A stretch of 64,000 bases of DNA, from the NCBI GenBank assembly GCA_023458555.1, contig JAEWYS010000005.1, positions 1 to 64,000 of the forward strand, in the 5' to 3' direction. Positions 48,685 through 57,665 of this stretch are shown piece by piece. Under the pieces are notes generated by a model that saw only the letters and a program-made list of their open reading frames with translations, had not been told where the DNA came from and made no database searches. This stretch comes from Bacteroidota bacterium (GTDB taxonomy: Bacteria; Bacteroidota; Bacteroidia; Cytophagales; Cytophagaceae). The position numbers were made by a program, and so were the translations under genes. Numbering within the stretch: position 1 is the stretch's first letter; every line of letters begins with the position of its first letter.

Positions 48685-48770
48685 CGATCTTTGAGCCTTA
48701 AGCTTTAAACTTCTATCTTTTACATGAGTAAAAGGTTTTAAAATCAGTGTATTAGGAAGTTAAGTGCCTG
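48685..48770 (+). repeat. Direct repeat right of the rhamnogalacturonan lyase gene
   Basis: CGATCTTTGAGCCTTAAGCT (48685-48704), then AATCAGTGTAT and GAAGTTAAGTGCC; counterpart of 44914-44990. Confidence 0.65.
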
Positions 48771-48790
48771 ATCCTGTAACATTTTTTATG

Positions 48791-49570
48791 CTACATGGTC
48801 ATACCACCATCCACTGCAATTGCCTGACCTGTCAGATGCCTGGCCTGCGAAATGAAAATCACGGCCTCGGCGATATCTTCCGGGGTTTGATCTATACCCT
48901 GCGGAATAAGCGTTTTTTTGTTACGTTCCCAGGATTGTTCCTCCGTTTCGCCTTCCCGCTTCCATCGATCGGCTATCCCGCCCTCGCCGCGCCACATGCC
49001 TGTACCCACGATCCCGGGACAAATTGCGTTGACTGTAATACCGGTTTCCGCTACTTCTTTCGCGATGCTGTTGGTAAATCCGATTACAGCAAATTTGGAA
49101 GCTACATAATGCGAAAGATGAGCCATGCCCATTTTACCGGCAATGGACGCCGTGTTAATGATGGCTCCGGAACCCTGAGGCTTCATAATTTCCAGCTCCG
49201 CCTTGACGCATGTGTATACGCCTTTGGCGTTGACCGTCAAAACACGATCCCATTCTTCCGGCTCTATTTCTTCTATACCGCCGATGCCGACCACACCCGC
49301 GTTGTTGACTGCGATGTCAAGTCTGCCGAACGCGTCTGCCGTTTTCTTCAATGCCCGCCGGACAGACGGGAGATCGGCGACGTCTATTACCAGGCCCAGG
49401 GCCTTCGCGCCCTGCTCTTCAATCGCTTTAATCGTTTTACTTAAAAACTCTTCCCTGATATCCGCGACAGCTACCGAAGCCCCTTTTTTTGCGAATTCAA
49501 CCGCGATGGCTTTGCCGATGCCTCCGCCGGCACCTGTTACGAATACAACCTGGTTCTTTAGATTCTCCAT
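48791..49570 (-). CDS. Short-chain dehydrogenase/reductase (SDR)
   Basis: 259 residues, classical SDR: VVFVTGAGGGIGKAIAVEFAKKG (TGxxxGIG cofactor site), DV at residue ~64, NNAGVVG, NTASIAGKMGMAHLSHYVASKFAV (catalytic Ser, then Y-x-x-x-K) and NAICPGIVGTGM. The residue pattern after the Gly motif (VADIREE) points to NAD(H) preference. The long insert GMWRGEGGIADRWKREGETEEQSWERNKKTLIPQGIDQTPEDIAEAV resembles sugar-alcohol or meso-butanediol dehydrogenases (RhaD/L-fucose-type). Near a pectin lyase, a role in sugar oxidation is possible. Substrate not determined. Confidence 0.9.
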   Translation of the reverse strand: MENLKNQVVFVTGAGGGIGKAIAVEFAKKGASVAVADIREEFLSKTIKAIEEQGAKALGLVIDVADLPSVRRALKKTADAFGRLDIAVNNAGVVGIGGIEEIEPEEWDRVLTVNAKGVYTCVKAELEIMKPQGSGAIINTASIAGKMGMAHLSHYVASKFAVIGFTNSIAKEVAETGITVNAICPGIVGTGMWRGEGGIADRWKREGETEEQSWERNKKTLIPQGIDQTPEDIAEAVIFISQARHLTGQAIAVDGGMTM

Positions 49571-50063
49571 AGCTTATACATTAACTTCTCGTTTTGTTGT
49601 CAATAGTCCGGGCATTGTCAATGACCCGCTGTGGTAACCGATATTCCGGCAAAAAGTTGTCCGGGCGGCGAGGATATCTGAAGAAGACAGGCTATTAGCT
49701 TCGCGGGGGACACCTCCCGGATTCTACGGAGAGAGACCGGCAGATGCTTTCGCGTTTCTGGTTTTTACCTTTTGGTTTGGAGTCAGATCAGTATTGGGCA
49801 TCCCATGCAAAGCATCATCCAGGCTTGATTGCCGAAGAGCTCTGAAAAAATCGAATAAAAATGCCCATAAGCTGTTTTGGCAGAAACTCCTGCGCGGTTA
49901 GTCCGGTATTGGTATAAAGATCGTGATTTTCCTCTTCCCGCACCTCCCTGGTTTAGCCTTGGCGTCATATATTTTTTTTCATTTGATAGGGGTACAGGCT
50001 CAAAATGGTGTCTGGTACATAAAGCGCGCTGAAAATATATAGACGAATCTTATTAAACAATTT
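49571..50063. other. Intergenic region without recognised gene
   Basis: 493 bases between divergent SDR and TonB-dependent receptor genes. The small frames present lack protein-like composition. A T-rich run lies at about 49968-49982. No clear TAnnTTTG box was found. Confidence 0.45.
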
Positions 50064-52418
50064 ATGTGTATCAGAACCACGCTGTTTTCAGCACTATTGA
50101 TGATTGCCTGTTCCGGCTTTGCACAGGAACCCGGAATTACCTCGTCCATTCGGGGAAAAGTTCTTGATATTGACTCTGAGGCGCCAATTCCTTTCGCTAC
50201 TGTAATCCTGGCGGGGGCTGATCCTCAGATCGGGACTTTTTGTGATGAGAATGGTCGTTTTGAATTGACCAATGTACCAGTAGGAAGGCATACGCTTCAG
50301 GCGGTCATGCCTGGGTATGAGCCGGCAACAATGCAGGGAGTCCTGGTGACTTCCGGCAAGGTGCTGTATGTAGAGATCAAAATAAAGGAATCCTTTGCCG
50401 AGATGGAAGCGATCGTGATCAAGGCAGAAAAAGAAAAGGATAAGCCCGTCAACCAGATGGCTACAGTGAGCGCCAGACAGCTCAGTATGGAGGAAGCCAA
50501 CAAATACGCCGGAGGAATGGATGACCCGGCGAGGCTGGTGACATCCTTTGCCGGTGTTGCCAGTGATTTGGTCACCAATGGCATCGTTATACGAGGCAAT
50601 GCCCCCAAAGGGCTGCTCTGGCGCATGGAAGGAGTAGAAGTGCCCAATCCCAATCATTTTGGCGAACTTGCAGGTTTTGGCGCAGGTGGGATTACCGCGC
50701 TTAGCAGCCAGATGCTTGCCACTTCGGATTTTATGACCGGTGCATTTCCGGCCGAATATGGCAATGCGCTTTCCGGAGTCTTTGATCTTTCTATGCGGAG
50801 AGGCAATATTTCTGAACGGGAACACACCCTGGGCATTGGTTCGCTCGGAGTGGATGTTTCTTCAGAAGGACCTATAAAGAAAGGGCATAACTCTTCCTAT
50901 CTTTTTAACTATCGTTACTCGTCGCTTGCTCTGGTAGATCATATTATTCCTATTGATCTGGGAATCAACTATCAGGATCTGGCTTATAAATTTCATTTTC
51001 CAACCAGAAAAGCCGGGGTTTTCTCTTTCTGGGGTCTGGGTTTTATAGACCGGCAGAAGATTGTGGCAGAAAAAGATTCCTCACAGCGGGAATATATACA
51101 TCAGTATGGCAGCGGAGACAGCAGGATTGTTACAGGTATAGCCGGGCTTTCCCATCAGTACTTTGTAGGAGAAAACACGTATCTGAAAACTACTTTGGCA
51201 GCATCTTCCAACGAACTGACTACAGACTGGCACATGCTCGCTGCACCGGATTATCTGAACAGTGTGAAAACAAGCCATATATATACCGCCTTCAGAAACC
51301 TCACACTGGCTTCTTATCTGAATCACAAATTCGGAGCATTGCATACCAGCAGGACCGGATTTGTTGTACAAGGGATGCAGTATGATATGAACCTGCGGTA
51401 TGCTGAAGATACAGGGCTGCCATTGACGGACTACGTTGATGCGAAGGGCAATAGCGCACTGCTGCAGGCTTATTCCCAGTCTTCGGTAAGACTGGGAGCA
51501 CGCTTTTTGCTCAACCCGGGTATCAATATTCAGCATTTCAGACTTTCAGGCAAGACGTCCATAGAGCCGAGACTTGGAGCACGCTGGCAGTTTGCACCCC
51601 GGCAAAGCCTTTCTTTCGGATACGGCAAGCACAGCCGGATCGAAAAGCTGAACTTTTACATGGCAGATGTATACGACGGGCAGGAATATACACAACCGAA
51701 CAGAAAACTGGATTTCAGCAAAGCGCATCACTTTGTATTGGGATATGACCGGTCACTCGGAAAGAATACGCGTCTGAAAATCGAGCCTTACTATCAGTAC
51801 CTGTATGATATCCCCGTTATTCCGGATAGTTCATTCTCCTTTATCAATCTGCAGGACAACTGGTTTATTAATGCCGAACTGGATAACTCAGGCAAGGGAA
51901 AAAATATAGGTATTGACATTACATTGGAGCGGTTTCTCAATCAGGGCTGGTTTTATCTGATTACTGCGTCTGTCTTTGACTCAAAATATAAAGGCGGCGA
52001 TGGGGTATGGAGAAATACTATATACAACAGACAGTTTATCTCCAATATTCTTCTGGGCAAGGAATGGGTTATCGGAAAGAATAAGCAAAATCAGCTGAGT
52101 ATGAGCGGAAAGCTGACCTATATGCGTGGCGAACGCTGGACACCGGTTGATGTAAACGCTACCATGGAGGCCAGCGAAATCATGTATCAGAATACCCGGA
52201 TGTTTGAAGCTCAGGCTCCGAATACCTGGTTTCTGCATTCCACCATTACCTATCGGATAAACAGGAAGAACCATTCCAGTCTGTGGTCTTTGCAGATATT
52301 GAATACCCTGGCCAGCAAAGTTTATCAGGGATATATGTACAATATGAGAAGCGGAAGCATCGATTCAGTGCATGAAACAGTCATCATTCCCAATCTGAGT
52401 TACAAAATACAGTTCTGA
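50064..52418 (+). CDS. TonB-dependent receptor with carboxypeptidase-like N-terminal domain
   Basis: 784 residues. Signal MCIRTTLFSALLMIACSGFAQ. CarboxypepD_reg domain at ~25-110 (SIRGKVLDIDSEAPIPFATVILAGADPQIGTFCDENGRFELTNVPVGRHTLQAVMPGYEP), plug domain (GMDDPARLVTSFAGVASDLVTNGIVIRGNAPKGLLWRMEGVEVPNPNHFGELAGFGAGGITALSSQMLATSDFMTGAFPAEYGNALSGVFDLSMRRGN), then a barrel ending SYKIQF with a C-terminal Phe. The plug matches the receptors that stand without a SusD partner. No SusD gene adjoins, so it is not a classical polysaccharide-utilisation pair; substrate unknown. A strong hairpin follows. Confidence 0.9.
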   Translation: MCIRTTLFSALLMIACSGFAQEPGITSSIRGKVLDIDSEAPIPFATVILAGADPQIGTFCDENGRFELTNVPVGRHTLQAVMPGYEPATMQGVLVTSGKVLYVEIKIKESFAEMEAIVIKAEKEKDKPVNQMATVSARQLSMEEANKYAGGMDDPARLVTSFAGVASDLVTNGIVIRGNAPKGLLWRMEGVEVPNPNHFGELAGFGAGGITALSSQMLATSDFMTGAFPAEYGNALSGVFDLSMRRGNISEREHTLGIGSLGVDVSSEGPIKKGHNSSYLFNYRYSSLALVDHIIPIDLGINYQDLAYKFHFPTRKAGVFSFWGLGFIDRQKIVAEKDSSQREYIHQYGSGDSRIVTGIAGLSHQYFVGENTYLKTTLAASSNELTTDWHMLAAPDYLNSVKTSHIYTAFRNLTLASYLNHKFGALHTSRTGFVVQGMQYDMNLRYAEDTGLPLTDYVDAKGNSALLQAYSQSSVRLGARFLLNPGINIQHFRLSGKTSIEPRLGARWQFAPRQSLSFGYGKHSRIEKLNFYMADVYDGQEYTQPNRKLDFSKAHHFVLGYDRSLGKNTRLKIEPYYQYLYDIPVIPDSSFSFINLQDNWFINAELDNSGKGKNIGIDITLERFLNQGWFYLITASVFDSKYKGGDGVWRNTIYNRQFISNILLGKEWVIGKNKQNQLSMSGKLTYMRGERWTPVDVNATMEASEIMYQNTRMFEAQAPNTWFLHSTITYRINRKNHSSLWSLQILNTLASKVYQGYMYNMRSGSIDSVHETVIIPNLSYKIQF

Positions 52419-52422
52419 TCAG

Positions 52423-52476
52423 ATTCTGCCGTATAGCCTCCGGGCGGCTCCTTCCATAGAGGCTATACGGCAGAAT
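52423..52476. terminator. Hairpin terminator after receptor gene
   Basis: Perfect 18-bp stem: ATTCTGCCGTATAGCCTC (52423-52440) and GAGGCTATACGGCAGAAT (52459-52476), 18-base loop. Confidence 0.8.
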
Positions 52477-52710
52477 GCGTTTATTCGGTAAAGGATTAAG
52501 GCCAGAGTTATTTTTCGGGGTGTCTATCACAGACATTAGAAAAAGAGGTAAATTGAAATGGTTCTTAACGAATTAATAATAAAAACAGCATGACCGGGAA
52601 ATCGAGGGTTTTACAAACAATTCCGGATAAATCAAGAGACGGTAAAAAAGTATTCGGGACTTCCTTGCTATAAGAAAGGGAGGGGGACATGATCCGGATC
52701 TTCTGGTAAT

Positions 52711-52911
52711 CATAAATTCAAACTACCTTGGATTTTTAATCCGGCGGGCACTATCCCTGATTTTATCGGTCATTCCGGATTGTCGGGCGCCCTGGCTTTT
52801 TATAGTCCCAAAGAAAATCTGTTTATAGCCGGGACGGTAAATCAGATCGCCCATCCTGATTTGTCGTTCAGAACAATGATAAAGCTGGCGCAGAAAGCTG
52901 TGAAAGCATGA
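52711..52911 (+). pseudogene. 3' relic of a beta-lactamase/serine-hydrolase gene
   Basis: The 66-codon frame reads HKFKLPWIFNPAGTIPDFIGHSGLSGALAFYSPKENLFIAGTVNQIAHPDLSFRTMIKLAQKAVKA and stops at 52909-52911. GHSGLSGALAFYSP is the H-x-G (KTG-equivalent) block of class C beta-lactamase-like serine hydrolases, and FxAGTVNQ follows it in intact relatives. The serine nucleophile part is absent; upstream (52480-52710) no frame continues the protein. So only the C-terminus survives. The two genes around it are intact, and the truncation abuts the tmRNA terminator. Confidence 0.8.
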
Positions 52912-52965
52912 AATGTCATAAAATGAGACGATATCCGGGAATTTGATAGAGCGCCGTATAAATAC

Positions 52966-53000
52966 AAAAAGGATTTACCGTCTGTCGATAAATCCTTTTT
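52966..53000. terminator. Terminator of the tmRNA gene
   Basis: AAAAAGGATTTA (52966-52977) and TAAATCCTTTTT (52989-53000), 11-base loop. On the minus strand the stem is followed by a T-run, directly after the tmRNA 3' end. Confidence 0.85.
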
Positions 53001-53005
53001 TCCTG

Positions 53006-53366
53006 TGGAGCTGGTGGGAATCGAACCCACGTCCGGACAAGGAACCTGCGATGCCTTCTACATGCTTAGTCTTGCTTTGGTTGTAGGGATGTTCCTGGGT
53101 GCAAGCCGGACCTTAGAGCATCCTTAGTCATTTTATCTCATTTTCGTGCCATGACTTCACAAAAACCAGATCTGCATGATGATGTCCGTTTGTCAACCCG
53201 GCAGACCGTGGGGTCGACTGGACACTAAGCCGTTAATTTAATTAAGCAGCTAGGGCGTAGTTTTCTTCGCCGTTTATTTGGTATGAACGTTTTATTTACG
53301 GGAAATACGAACAACTCCCGACATGCTTACATCCAACCTCTCATGCCGTCAATACCGGACAGCCCC
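53006..53366 (-). ncRNA. ssrA: Transfer-messenger RNA (tmRNA)
   Basis: 361 bases. The 5' end GGGGCTG (53366-53360) pairs with the 3' end CAGCTCC (53013-53007), giving the 7-bp acceptor stem with one G-U pair, discriminator A at 53006. The T-loop region GGTTCGATTCCCACCAGCTCC is visible at the 3' end; CCA is not encoded. The tag frame at 53271-53242 reads GEENYALAA followed by TAA, the ALAA ending required for proteolysis. tmRNA with SmpB rescues stalled ribosomes and marks the product for degradation. Its terminator is at 52966 and a TATCTTTG box lies at 53427-53420. Confidence 0.97.
53242..53271 (-). other. tmRNA tag reading frame GEENYALAA-stop
   Basis: Resume codon GGC (53271-53269), then codons for E-E-N-Y-A-L-A-A and TAA (53244-53242). 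With the charged Ala the full tag is AGEENYALAA, a form typical of Bacteroidota (GENNYALAA and relatives). Confidence 0.95.
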
Positions 53367-53419
53367 GTATTGATTTTGCAAAAAGCCTGATTATGCTGGC
53401 TGTACCCCAAAAGGGACAA

Positions 53420-53427
53420 CAAAGATA
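53420..53427 (-). promoter_or_regulatory. -7 promoter box of tmRNA gene
   Basis: TATCTTTG on the minus strand, full match to TAnnTTTG, about 54 bases above the mature 5' end. It implies a short 5' leader removed by RNase P. Confidence 0.55.
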
Positions 53428-53577
53428 AAGTTAAAACTGTTCAAATAAAATTTCTTTGCAGGAATAATCTCCGAAAAACTTGCCGGAATATATAAAGGAG
53501 AGCTCCGAAAAAAAACAATCAAATCCTGAACAGGACCTACTATAGCCGGTTTATAGCATATCAGACAAAACGTTATT

Positions 53578-54603
53578 ATGATTAAAATGGATATGGTTGC
53601 GGGTATGGTAAATATCCTGCCTCAGGAAGAAAATATAGAAACAAAGCTGCTGGTCGTTTTCGGGGTTGTTATTCTTGGTTTTCTTGTGCTTGATCTTGGA
53701 GTATTTCAGCGCCATGCCCATAAGGTGAGCACCAGATCAGCACTCTGGCAGTCCATATTCTGGGTCGCCATATCGCTGGCTTTCGCCGTATTGATTCTTA
53801 TATTTCTGGACAGGGAAAAAGCAGGTACCTTCTTATTGGCCTATATTACAGAAAAGGCACTTTCTGTTGATAACATCTTTGTCTGGCTGGTTATTCTGAA
53901 ATATTTCAGAATTGACGAGAAGTTTTACCATAAAATCCTTTTTTACGGAGTAATAGGAGCAATCTTTTTCAGAGCTGTTTTTATAACGGCCGGCTTTTAT
54001 CTTATTGAAAAGTTTCACTGGATTCTCTATATATTCGGAGCGATACTTATTTATTCAGGGATTAAGCTGCTCCGCTCCGACGGAGAAAGCTATGATCCTG
54101 AAAACAGCTGGGTTTACCGGATACTGACCAAGCGCTTTCGTTTTGTTCCCAACCACGGTTCCAGCGATTTTATTCACAAGGAAAACGGAAAGTGGTACAT
54201 CACCACGATCTTTCTTACCCTGATCATGGTCGAAACCACTGATATCGTTTTCGCAGTGGACTCTATTCCGGCGGTATTTGCCATAAGTCAGGACAAGTTT
54301 GTGGTATATACTTCCAATATCTTTGCTATTCTCGGTCTGCGGGCCATGTTCTTTCTGGTATCCGGCGTTATAGACAAGTTCAGGTATCTGCAATACGGAC
54401 TATCCATAGTGCTGATCTTTATCGGTCTTAAGATGTTTGCCGAGCTGTTTGATATCAAAGTCCCTGTATGGCTTTCCCTGACTATGGTATTGGGAGTGAT
54501 TATCGCAAGCATACTGATTTCGGTATTCGTTACAGACGACGTAGAGGACAAAGCATCGCCGGACAAAAAAACGGATAGCAAAAAGCAGGAAGGGGAAGAA
54601 TAG
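53578..54603 (+). CDS. TerC-family integral membrane protein
   Basis: 341 residues with about 9 membrane segments. The TerC/Alx signature is present: LLAYITEKALSVDNIFVWLVILKYF near residue 90 and IFLTLIMVETTDIVFAVDSIPAVFAI near 215, each with the acidic E-x-x-x-S-x-D/ E-x-x-D motifs thought to bind metal. The hydrophilic C-terminal tail (DDVEDKASPDKKTDSKKQEGEE) is cytosolic. TerC/Alx proteins are linked to Mn2+ export or metal loading of secreted proteins. No yybP-ykoY riboswitch was seen upstream. A hairpin follows. Confidence 0.93.
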   Translation: MIKMDMVAGMVNILPQEENIETKLLVVFGVVILGFLVLDLGVFQRHAHKVSTRSALWQSIFWVAISLAFAVLILIFLDREKAGTFLLAYITEKALSVDNIFVWLVILKYFRIDEKFYHKILFYGVIGAIFFRAVFITAGFYLIEKFHWILYIFGAILIYSGIKLLRSDGESYDPENSWVYRILTKRFRFVPNHGSSDFIHKENGKWYITTIFLTLIMVETTDIVFAVDSIPAVFAISQDKFVVYTSNIFAILGLRAMFFLVSGVIDKFRYLQYGLSIVLIFIGLKMFAELFDIKVPVWLSLTMVLGVIIASILISVFVTDDVEDKASPDKKTDSKKQEGEE

Positions 54604-54625
54604 GGGAAATATCCGTATTTCCCCT
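54602..54625. terminator. Hairpin after terC-like gene
   Basis: AGGGGAAATA (54602-54611), loop TCCG, TATTTCCCCT (54616-54625): perfect 10-bp stem with a stable tetraloop, overlapping the stop codon. No T-run follows. Confidence 0.6.
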
Positions 54626-54725
54626 GTTCAGGTATGTCCCGATCAGGCAATTTGTGTAAATTGGAAAAACCGGGTAGATTGCTTTGCCGGGTGCGGATGG
54701 AAAATTTACGCAGGTATAGTTCATT

Positions 54726-55511
54726 GTGAAAAAAAATCTTTTCCTGATCGTATGCTTATACAGCTGGTTGTATACCAATGCTCAGATTGTCAATGTCGAA
54801 CGTTTCCGGCTCGACCTGGACACAGCCAACCTGTGGCTGGGCAATGCGGGACTGGGGCTCAATATCAAAAAGCAGCAGAATAATATCTATACCTACAATG
54901 GTAGCCTCAATGCAGTATTTCTTACCGACAGACATGCTTTTATTTCTCTGAATTATTTCAAGCTGCTCCGGCAGGACAAAACCAATCTTCTGAAAGACGG
55001 CTATGTGCATTTGCGCGCCAATCTGATGCGCCGCCGGCGGTTTTCCTGCGAACCGTTTATGCAATATCAGATGGATCAGGGAAGAGGCCTGTACTTCAGA
55101 GAAATATATGGCGGAGCAGTGCGATTGCGCTTATGGGCTGGCAAGCAGGGATATATGTCGGTCAATACCGGCCTGATGTATGAAAAAGAAAACTGGCGTG
55201 GTACTATCCTGCGCTTCGAAGCGGATTCGGGGATTGCGGAAACTGTGTTTATCCGAAGTACTTCCAATCTGACAGCCCGGATAAATCTTGCAGACGGAAT
55301 CAGTCTGTTTCTGGTCACCTATTATCAGGCACGTCCCGATTATTTCCTGAGGCCCCGTCTTATATCCGATATTCAGGTTCAGCTGCGGATAAACCGGTAT
55401 CTGGCTTTCAATTCACAGTTTGTGACGACATTGGATGCGATGCCCGTTGTGTCGGGCAACAACTTTGTCTATACCCTCAACAACAGTCTGCTGATCAGCT
55501 TTAATCCCTGA
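54726..55511 (+). CDS. DUF481/DUF2490-like outer-membrane protein
   Basis: 261 residues starting with GTG 54726 (no ATG in frame upstream); signal MKKNLFLIVCLYSWLYTNAQ. The rest is beta-strand rich with alternating residues: LDTANLWLGNAGLGLNIKKQQNNIYTYNGSLNAVFLTDRHAFISLNYFKLLRQDKTNLLKDGYVHLRANLMRRRRFSCEPFMQYQMDQGRGLYFREIYGGAVRLRL. 'EPFxQYQxDxGRGLxxRxxxGGGxRxRL' is the pattern of DUF481/YdiY-type salt-stress barrels. Outer-membrane location is expected. Function unknown. Confidence 0.75.
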   Translation: MKKNLFLIVCLYSWLYTNAQIVNVERFRLDLDTANLWLGNAGLGLNIKKQQNNIYTYNGSLNAVFLTDRHAFISLNYFKLLRQDKTNLLKDGYVHLRANLMRRRRFSCEPFMQYQMDQGRGLYFREIYGGAVRLRLWAGKQGYMSVNTGLMYEKENWRGTILRFEADSGIAETVFIRSTSNLTARINLADGISLFLVTYYQARPDYFLRPRLISDIQVQLRINRYLAFNSQFVTTLDAMPVVSGNNFVYTLNNSLLISFNP

Positions 55512-55536
55512 AACGGGCAGCATGCTTTATGCCTGA

Positions 55537-56673
55537 CTACGGCCTCTCATACAGAAAACGCTTACGTAACCAGGCTCTTAATGGAAGATCATATAGCTTC
55601 ATTAATCCATAGGCCAGAACAATGGAAACCACCGCAGTCAGTACTCCATAGGGCCAGGTTTGCTCCAGCGCATATTCATTGTTGACCACCCAGGCCATAT
55701 AGATATATACCAGAGGAAAATGTGTGATGTATAGCGGATAGGATATATCCCCCAGAAATCTGCATATACGGATTGCTTTCCCGGATACGTTGCCTCCGGC
55801 GCCCAGCCATATGATAAAAGGAAAGAGGATCATCAGGCAAATGCATTCATAAAGGCCATTGAGCCAGGGTTGCTCCGGTCCGCCTACGCGAGGTACAGAC
55901 AACACTATGACCAGTAGCAGCGCCGTAGACAGAAATGCATAGGGAGTATACCTCAGTCTGACGGTTCTTGCCAGCAGCATTCCGGCCAGAAAAGGGAAGG
56001 AGAGGCGCAGCAGGCCGATCCGCAACTGCTTCGGGTCATCGATAGACCAGCCGCCGATGATATCTCCGGCCGGATTGGTCAGGGCGTAATGCAGGGTAAA
56101 GCCGGCGGCTGTCAGCATTAAAACAGCCAATATGGTATTGGAAAGCCGGCGTAATACAAGTGCATAGACAATATTGGCAATGTATTCATAAAAGAGCGAC
56201 CAGGCCGGGCCATTGAGAGGAAACATCTCGTTCCAGCCTCTGATATCAAGGCCTTTGCCTACGGGAATCAGAAGGCACCCGAGCAGCATGACGAGAATCA
56301 GTTTCCACAGCGGAGCCTGGGATATGCTGCTCCAGCCCAGGTCCGGAGAATCCTGAAAACAGAACAGCAGCGCTCCTGCGACCGAACCTGCTATGACCAT
56401 GGGATGCAACCGGATAATGCGGCGGCGGAAGAAATCGGCCAGAGACATTTGTTTCCAGCGGTTATCATAGGCATAGCTGATCACATAACCGGAAAGAAGA
56501 AAGAAGAAATCCACGGCCAGATAGCCGTGATTAATAATCTGTCTGGCAGGGTCTCCGCCGGAATGGATCTCGAAAATATGGAACAGAACAACCATTATCG
56601 CGGCTATTCCGCGCAAACCATCCAGTATTTCATAATGCGGTTTGGACTTCGCCAGATCGGGCAGCTTATGCAT
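55537..56673 (-). CDS. Acyltransferase 3 family membrane protein (OafA-like)
   Basis: 378 residues, about 10 membrane helices. The family start is seen: HYEILDGLRGIAAIMVVLFHIFEIHSG (R-G-x-A-A-x-x-V-x-x-x-H, with the catalytic His), followed by LAVDFFFLLSGYVISYAYDNRWKQMSLADFFRRRIIRLHPM (FFxLSGxxI...F-x-x-R-R-x-x-R-x-x-P). Such enzymes transfer acetyl or succinyl groups from cytosolic acyl-CoA to sugars or lipids on the outside. The target here is not indicated by neighbours. Confidence 0.93.
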   Translation of the reverse strand: MHKLPDLAKSKPHYEILDGLRGIAAIMVVLFHIFEIHSGGDPARQIINHGYLAVDFFFLLSGYVISYAYDNRWKQMSLADFFRRRIIRLHPMVIAGSVAGALLFCFQDSPDLGWSSISQAPLWKLILVMLLGCLLIPVGKGLDIRGWNEMFPLNGPAWSLFYEYIANIVYALVLRRLSNTILAVLMLTAAGFTLHYALTNPAGDIIGGWSIDDPKQLRIGLLRLSFPFLAGMLLARTVRLRYTPYAFLSTALLLVIVLSVPRVGGPEQPWLNGLYECICLMILFPFIIWLGAGGNVSGKAIRICRFLGDISYPLYITHFPLVYIYMAWVVNNEYALEQTWPYGVLTAVVSIVLAYGLMKLYDLPLRAWLRKRFLYERP

Positions 56674-56770
56674 AATTCAAAGAAAGTTGAAGGATTTCCG
56701 TTGTAGAATCGAAGCCAAATTAGCAGTAAACCGGGAAAGCTGATTGTCCGATATTTTTTTTCTTTTGTCC

Positions 56771-56778
56771 TATATTTG
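56771..56778 (+). promoter_or_regulatory. -7 promoter box of araC-like gene
   Basis: TATATTTG, full match to TAnnTTTG, 26 bases before the ATG at 56805. The nearest TTG (56744) is 24 bases away, longer than usual. Confidence 0.45.
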
Positions 56779-56804
56779 GATTTTTATGCGTTGCTTAAAT
56801 ATAT

Positions 56805-57665
56805 ATGAGTAGAAATGTAAAATATTGTCATATGTCGGAAAAGGATCAGGAGTCCTTTATTTTCGATCATGTGCACGTACCCTGGGACAGACAGATCAAT
56901 TTGCATCGTCAGGAATCGTGGGAGCTTGCTTATATCATCACGGGACGCGGTATGCGGGTAATCGGAGATGTGATCGAGCCGTTTCAGGAAGGGGAAGTGA
57001 TTCTGATTCCGCCGCATATACCGCATTGCTGGTCTTTTGATGAGAAAGTCAGCGATGAGGCCGGAAAGATTGAGAATATATGTGTGTTTTTTACAGACCG
57101 TTTTCTGGAAAACAGTAAAGCAGTTTTTCCGGAGCTGAAAGATATAATACATGCTATACAGGAGTTTACTGAGGCGGTATCGTATAGCGGAAATATATTG
57201 ACAGAAATACAAAAGCTTCTGAAAGCAATGACCGGTGAAACAAGGGTAGTCCGGCTGGCTTCTGCCATAAGAATTCTGGGTTTGCTGTCAGACAGAGAAA
57301 GCACCAGAGTAGTAGGACGTCCGGTTGCGGAGGACAGAAAGATCAAACGTGTGCAGCTTCTGCATCTGTATGTAATGAACAACTATCAGAATACAATCAG
57401 CCTTGATGAAGTCGCCAGATTTGTCGGAATGGAAAAATCTTCGTTTTGTGTCTTCTTCAGGAAAGCGACCGGAAAGACTTTTTTCTCTTTCCTGACCGAG
57501 TATAGGATAGAAGCATCCTGCAAAATGCTCACAAATACTACAATGTCTGTATCGGAGATTTGCCATGCAGCAGGTTTTGGAGATATTCCATATTATAATC
57601 GTGTCTTTAAGAGGATCAAAGGGAGGACTCCTTCACAATATAGGAAAGACTTGCGAAGCGGATAG
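56805..57665 (+). CDS. AraC-family transcriptional regulator
   Basis: 286 residues. N-terminal cupin: HRQESWELAYIITGRGMRVIGDVIEPFQEGEVILIPPHIPHCWSF. C-terminal double HTH: LHLYVMNNYQNTISLDEVARFVGMEKSSFCVFFRKATGKTFFSFLTEYRIEASCKMLTNTTMSVSEICHAAGFGDIPYYNRVFKRIKGRTPSQYRKD. The cupin type with 'WELxYIxxGxGxRxIGDxxxPFxxGDLVLIPPxxPHxW' is common in sugar-utilisation loci of Bacteroidota. It lies upstream of, and in line with, the glycoside operon starting at 58065, the likely target. Confidence 0.93.
   Translation: MSRNVKYCHMSEKDQESFIFDHVHVPWDRQINLHRQESWELAYIITGRGMRVIGDVIEPFQEGEVILIPPHIPHCWSFDEKVSDEAGKIENICVFFTDRFLENSKAVFPELKDIIHAIQEFTEAVSYSGNILTEIQKLLKAMTGETRVVRLASAIRILGLLSDRESTRVVGRPVAEDRKIKRVQLLHLYVMNNYQNTISLDEVARFVGMEKSSFCVFFRKATGKTFFSFLTEYRIEASCKMLTNTTMSVSEICHAAGFGDIPYYNRVFKRIKGRTPSQYRKDLRSG

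Larger units (their letters stand above)
48402..48790. other. Intergenic region with REP-like motif and direct repeat
   Basis: No gene seen. It holds a REP-like motif at 48651 and the right-hand direct repeat at 48685; the rest is AT-rich. Confidence 0.5.

Noticed and set aside
50094..50825. Long open frame of 243 codons antisense to the TonB-dependent receptor
   Set aside because: It lies wholly within the plug region of a clear receptor gene, has atypical composition (many Cys, His and Arg), and no signal or motif; it is a shadow of the real gene.
53420..53577. yybP-ykoY manganese riboswitch before the terC-like gene
   Set aside because: The short run AAAGGAGAGCTCC is only faintly similar; the conserved paired loops of this riboswitch are not seen.
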